From Thermomicrobiales bacterium (GTDB taxonomy: Bacteria; Chloroflexota; Chloroflexia; Thermomicrobiales; UBA6265), in NCBI GenBank assembly GCA_030447145.1, contig JAUJLY010000050.1, positions 1 to 9,447 of the forward strand: a DNA stretch of 9,447 nucleotides, written 5' to 3'. The notes beneath the pieces are model-generated. The model saw nothing but the letters and a program-made list of their open reading frames with translations. It searched no databases and was not told the DNA's origin. The first letter of the stretch is position 1. Each line of letters starts with the position of its first letter. The translations under genes and the position numbers were made by a program. Shown in pieces: positions 6,329 through 9,447 of this stretch.

Positions 6329-7126
6329 ATGGGCATGGATTTTCACAGCTCCCACATTGAAGGGAGCTATGCAACGCGAGATGCGGACGCCAGTTGGGCC
6401 AATGCCATGCTCGCTATCGTCGACCCAACCGATCTGCGCGTTGCGGATATCGGTTGCGGTGGCGGCATCTACTCCCGCGCGTGGCGCTCCCTCGGTGCGG
6501 CATCGGTTGTCGGCGACGATTTCTCCAGTCAGATGATTGCTGATGCACGGAAAGCATCCGCAGGCGCCTCCTCCATCTCATTCTGGTGCGCGGATGCCAT
6601 CAACACGGGATTGCCGGACGGCTCGGTTGACATCGTCTTCCAACGAGCCCTTATCCACCACCTCCCCGATCTTCCTGCCGGGTTTTCCGAGGCATTCCGC
6701 ATTCTCGCTCCGAACGGCACATTGATCGTACAGGACCGGACATATGAGGATGTCCTTCAGCCCGCATCCCCGCAGCACCTGCGCGGGTATTTCTTCGAGA
6801 TCTTCCCCCGGCTCCTTCACCTGGAAAAGGAGCGACGTCCGGCCACAGAGGATGTCACGACTGCGCTCCTGCAGGCCGGACTGCAAAGAGCGAACACCGT
6901 GTCAGTAGCGGAAGTTCGCCGCATGTACCTTTCGCTCACCGAGCTGCAGGACGACCTCCATGCTCGCATCGGGTGCTCCATCCTCCATGCCCTCACGGAT
7001 ACCGAGTTGGAACAACTCATCGATGCTATAAGAATCGGGGTTGGTGAGACATGGCCGATCACTGAGCAGGATTACTGGACAATCTGGACCGCCAGGGAAC
7101 CACACACAACGAAGGGCAGACGGTGA
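6329..7126 (+). CDS. Class I SAM-dependent methyltransferase (Methyltransf_11/UbiE-like fold)
   Basis: A 265-residue cytosolic enzyme. Motif I is VADIGCGGGIYSRAW (38-52), the SAM-binding glycine loop; the acidic motif II is GDDFS (62-66), post-motif CADAINTGLPDGSVDIVF (87-104) and the following IHHL (109-112) are typical of small-molecule methyltransferases, with RILAPNGTLIVQD (124-136) as the core strand after. The C-terminal 100 residues, rich in helices, probably form the substrate lid and resemble nothing I can name, so the acceptor is unknown. GGGGAG (6319-6324) stands four bases before the ATG; an ATG two codons on is nearly as good. The stop TGA at 7124-7126 overlaps a GTG (7123) that opens the possible trpB leader frame. 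It lies 141 bases upstream of trpB on the same strand, so shared transcription is possible, without an obvious functional tie to tryptophan. Confidence 0.88.
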   Translation: MGMDFHSSHIEGSYATRDADASWANAMLAIVDPTDLRVADIGCGGGIYSRAWRSLGAASVVGDDFSSQMIADARKASAGASSISFWCADAINTGLPDGSVDIVFQRALIHHLPDLPAGFSEAFRILAPNGTLIVQDRTYEDVLQPASPQHLRGYFFEIFPRLLHLEKERRPATEDVTTALLQAGLQRANTVSVAEVRRMYLSLTELQDDLHARIGCSILHALTDTELEQLIDAIRIGVGETWPITEQDYWTIWTAREPHTTKGRR

Positions 7127-7267
7127 CGTCTTTCCGATCTACGACTCATCGCTGGTGGACCTGCTCTATCCCGGCTCTGATGCGAGCACCAGGTAACGAA
7201 AGAGTCCACTGCAACCCGGCCCGGAACCTCGACGGAATCCCGCGAACACCGCACACTAAAGGAAGCA
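7123..7267 (+). promoter_or_regulatory. Leader of trpBA with tandem Trp codons (possible attenuator)
   Basis: A GTG at 7123 with GAAGGG (7111-7116) six bases before it opens a frame whose codons 11-12 are TGG TGG (7153-7158), as in classical trp leader peptides. The Trp-codon segment can pair in two exclusive ways: CTGGTG (7152-7157) with CACCAG (7187-7192), or GTGGAC (7155-7160) with GTCCAC (7204-7209). ACCTG/CAGGT (7159-7163 with 7190-7194) is a third option. Against the idea, the frame has no stop before 7596, and I see no terminator hairpin with a T-run. Chance occurrence of two adjacent TGG codons in such a leader is not negligible. Confidence 0.35.
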
Positions 7268-8548
7268 ATGCCGCCTTCGTGCATCCCGGAACATTCCGCG
7301 CAGGAGCAACTCACCTTGTCACACGAACAACGCGTTTACCAGGCTACGGCAGAGCTTCCAAACGCCAACGGTTACTTTGGTCGCTTCGGTGGGCAGTTCG
7401 CCCCCGAGACCTTGATGCCCGCCATCTCGGAGCTTATCGAGGCATACCAGGAAGCACGAAAGGATCCTGCCTTCCAGGCCGAGATCGACCGTCTCGCCAC
7501 CTACTACGTTGGTCGCCCGACCCCGCTTTACGAGGCCACGCGCTTCGCCACGGAGGCCGGTGGCGGCAACGGACCGCGCATCTTCCTCAAGCGTGAGGAC
7601 CTCGCCCACACCGGTGCCCACAAGATCAACAACGCCCTCGGTCAAGCCCTGCTTGCGAAACGCATGGGCAAGAACCGCATCATCGCCGAGACCGGCGCCG
7701 GTCAGCATGGTGTTGCCACCGCGACCGCCTGTGCGCTACTCGGGCTCAAGTGCATCGTCTACATGGGCGAGGTGGATATCCATCGTCAGTCGCTCAATGT
7801 CTTCCGCATGCGCTTGCTCGGTGCTGAGGTGGTTTCCGTCACCTCAGGCTCGAAGACACTGAAGGATGCGATCAACGAGGCGATCCGCGACTGGGTAACC
7901 AATGTCGACGATACCTTTTATATCTTCGGTACGGTCGCCGGCATGCACCCCTACCCAATGATCGTCCGGGATTTCCAAAGCGTGATTGGACGCGAGGCGA
8001 AGGCGCAGTTCGCGGAGCAGGTTGGAGGTCTGCCGGACATGATCGTCGCCTGTGTCGGCGGTGGCTCGAATGCGATGGGACTTTTCTACGATTTCATTCC
8101 CGAGAAGGACGTTGAGATCGTCGGTGTCGAAGCCGGCGGCCATGGCCTGGAGGGAACCAAACACGCGGCCACCCTCGTCAAGGGCGATGAAGGCGTGCTG
8201 CACGGCTCCTGGAGCTACATCCTCCAGGACGACAATGGCCAGATCATCGAAACGCACTCGATTTCAGCCGGACTCGACTACCCCGGCGTGGGCCCCGAGT
8301 TGAGCTGGATGAAGGACTCCGGACGCGCCACCTTCGCGGCGATCACTGACGAGGAAGCGCTGGAGGGCTTCAAGCTCCTCTGCCGCACGGAGGGGATCAT
8401 CCCGGCACTGGAATCGAGTCATGCGATCGCATACGCGGCGAAGCACACCAGGCATCTCGGTCCCGATGCGTCGGTCGTCGTCAATCTCTCCGGTCGCGGC
8501 GACAAGGATATGCACACTGTTGCCGAAGCCCTTGGAGTGGAGCTGTGA
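7268..8548 (+). CDS. trpB: Tryptophan synthase beta chain
   Basis: TrpB condenses indole, delivered from TrpA through a tunnel, with L-serine using PLP. In a 426-residue reading, NGYFGRFGGQFAPETLMPAI (34-53) is the conserved start, HTGAHKINNALGQ (114-126) contains the PLP lysine Lys119, AETGAGQHGVA (140-150) holds Glu141, GGGSNAMG (264-271) is the PLP phosphate loop, and ESSHA and SGRGDKD close the active site (382-386, 408-414). All key residues are present and length is normal. The start is uncertain: the ATG at 7268 has AAAGGA four bases before it, while a TTG at 7316 has AGGAG nine bases before it and would give 410 residues, still 14 upstream of the conserved region. The end overlaps trpA, so the two are coupled. 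The preceding 141-base leader may regulate the pair. Typical TrpB1 features indicate the standard synthase subunit. Confidence 0.97.
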   Translation: MPPSCIPEHSAQEQLTLSHEQRVYQATAELPNANGYFGRFGGQFAPETLMPAISELIEAYQEARKDPAFQAEIDRLATYYVGRPTPLYEATRFATEAGGGNGPRIFLKREDLAHTGAHKINNALGQALLAKRMGKNRIIAETGAGQHGVATATACALLGLKCIVYMGEVDIHRQSLNVFRMRLLGAEVVSVTSGSKTLKDAINEAIRDWVTNVDDTFYIFGTVAGMHPYPMIVRDFQSVIGREAKAQFAEQVGGLPDMIVACVGGGSNAMGLFYDFIPEKDVEIVGVEAGGHGLEGTKHAATLVKGDEGVLHGSWSYILQDDNGQIIETHSISAGLDYPGVGPELSWMKDSGRATFAAITDEEALEGFKLLCRTEGIIPALESSHAIAYAAKHTRHLGPDASVVVNLSGRGDKDMHTVAEALGVEL

Positions 8549-9357
8549 GCACGACGACACAGAGCCGCATCGGCGAAACCTTCGCCCGTCTCAAGAGCGA
8601 GGGTAGGACCGCACTGATGCCCTACCATACGGCCGGATTCCCCACACTTGCGATGAGCAAGGAGATCATCCGGGCGCTGGGCGATGCGGGCGCGGAAATG
8701 GTGGAGATCGGCGTGCCCTTCTCCGATCCCATCGCCGACGGGCCCTCGGTGCAGGCAACGAGTCAGATCGCGCTCGACAACGGCACGCGCCTGCCCGACT
8801 GCATCCAGTTGGTGCGCGAGCTGCGGGCAGAGGGCATCACTGCGCCCTTCCTCCTGATGGGCTACTACAATCCGATCCTGAAGTACGGTATCGAGCGGTA
8901 TGTGGCCGACTCTGCGGAAGCTGGAGTCGACGGGTTCATCGTGCCGGATCTTTCCGCCGAGGAAGCGGACACCCTGCGCCAGGAATGCATCAAGCATGGC
9001 CGTGACCTCATCTTCATGGTTGCACCGACAAGCACCGAGCGGCGGCTCTCCATAGCCGCCGAGCGCGGCAGCGGGTTTCTCTATTGTGTCTCGGTCAAGG
9101 GCGTCACCGGCGCCCGCGAGAAGATGTCGGACTCACTTGGCGAATACATCGAACGGGTCCGCAGCTACACAGACCTCCCGCTCGCTATCGGGTTTGGCAT
9201 CTCAAAACCGGAGCATGTCAACCAGGTGGGCGAGATCGCTGACGGCGCGATCGTCGGTGCCGCCCTGATCAACGCCCTCAATGCAGTCCCCGATGAGGAG
9301 AAGCCGGCCGCCGCGCAGGCATTCATTCGGTATCTCAAGGGCGAAGCGTTGATGTAA
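8545..9357 (+). CDS. trpA: Tryptophan synthase alpha chain
   Basis: TrpA cleaves indole-3-glycerol phosphate to indole and glyceraldehyde-3-phosphate as partner of TrpB. It is a 270-residue TIM barrel of normal length. VEIGVPFSDPIADGP (53-67) holds both catalytic acids, Glu54 and Asp65 (equivalent to Glu49 and Asp60 of Salmonella). FLLMGYYNPI (102-111), GFIVPDLSAEEA (130-141), GFLYCVSVKGVTGAR (177-191) and AIGFGIS (214-220) are further hallmarks; the last two bind the phosphate and form the mobile loop. The usual PYVTAGDP segment reads PYHTAGFP here (26-33), a mild variant outside the catalytic acids. The GTG start overlaps the trpB stop as GTGA (8545-8548), so translation is coupled to trpB and the subunits are likely made in equal amounts. 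No other trp genes are seen in the window. Confidence 0.97.
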   Translation: MSTTTQSRIGETFARLKSEGRTALMPYHTAGFPTLAMSKEIIRALGDAGAEMVEIGVPFSDPIADGPSVQATSQIALDNGTRLPDCIQLVRELRAEGITAPFLLMGYYNPILKYGIERYVADSAEAGVDGFIVPDLSAEEADTLRQECIKHGRDLIFMVAPTSTERRLSIAAERGSGFLYCVSVKGVTGAREKMSDSLGEYIERVRSYTDLPLAIGFGISKPEHVNQVGEIADGAIVGAALINALNAVPDEEKPAAAQAFIRYLKGEALM

Positions 9358-9379
9358 GCGGAGTCATCAGGAGATCTCA

Positions 9380-9447
9380 ATGGCATCGACCCGACACCAG
9401 GAACTCGCCGGCCAGAGCCTCATGTTCCGCTTCAGGGGACCAGAGTT
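9380..9447 (+). CDS. Start of a further gene, truncated by the window edge
   Basis: An ATG at 9380 with AGGAG (9369-9373) six bases before it opens a frame that stays open to the end: MASTRHQELAGQSLMFRFRG and then PE. It follows trpA by only 22 bases on the same strand and so probably belongs to the same transcript. The 22 visible residues are too few to classify. The spacing of ELAGQ followed by a hydrophobic LMFRFRG segment vaguely recalls the N-terminus of glycoside hydrolase family 3 proteins, but this is a guess. Confidence 0.6.
   Translation, partial: MASTRHQELAGQSLMFRFRGPE

Noticed and set aside
6180..6374. N-terminal extension of the truncated hemoglobin to an ATG at 6374
   Set aside because: It would run through the divergent promoter region and into the methyltransferase gene, and the added residues are not globin-like.
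7141..7240. T-box riboswitch ahead of trpB (TGATGCGAGC and CGGAACCTCG partly fit)
   Set aside because: The TGG codons precede rather than follow the would-be stem I apical loop, the antiterminator core has mismatches, and no terminator is seen.
7123..7596. 157-codon frame starting at 7123 as a real protein
   Set aside because: Its second half overlaps trpB in another frame and has no recognisable composition; only the first codons are of interest as a possible leader.

Overview
The window looks like a GC-rich bacterial chromosome segment of ordinary housekeeping and stress genes. There is no sign of phage, transposon, CRISPR array or plasmid functions. Gene content and protein style (a MauE-thioredoxin fusion, an F420/FMN luciferase-like oxidoreductase, trpB-trpA with a variant MPYHTAGFP start motif) would fit a Chloroflexota/Thermomicrobia-like or actinobacterium-like organism. 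That assignment is inference from gene style, not a sequence match.

Left part (1-4006, + strand): the tail of an unrecognised gene (1-177) and a 218-base gap with a good sigma70-type promoter lead into a compact operon. It encodes a MarR repressor (396-866), a two-domain VOC ring-cleaving dioxygenase (887-1930) and an alpha/beta-hydrolase (1927-2604) whose start overlaps the previous stop. Regulator, extradiol-type dioxygenase and esterase together match the quinone/hydroquinone detoxification logic of the Bacillus/Staphylococcus MhqR regulon. After a 499-base non-coding stretch comes a luciferase-like monooxygenase (3104-4006).

Middle part (4051-6179, - strand): two genes convergent to the first block. 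A truncated hemoglobin (5754-6179) lies upstream of a 502-residue membrane protein (4051-5559) that fuses a MauE/DoxX-like redox membrane domain to two thioredoxin domains with CGPC and CGFC active sites. They are separated by 194 bases and may or may not be co-transcribed.

Right part (6329-9447, + strand): a class I SAM-dependent methyltransferase (6329-7126), a 141-base leader, trpB (7268-8548) and trpA (8545-9357, overlapping trpB by four bases), then the start of another gene (9380 onward). TrpA and TrpB form tryptophan synthase, making tryptophan from indole-3-glycerol phosphate and serine. The leader contains a GTG start with a Shine-Dalgarno sequence, two tandem Trp codons and competing inverted repeats, a possible tryptophan-responsive element, though the leader reading frame has no early stop.

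The features most worth a second look are the MauE-Trx-Trx fusion, the trpBA leader, the duplicated elements around the MarR promoter, and the long structured gap at 2605-3103 with a B12-box-like string. No clearly unprecedented system is visible.
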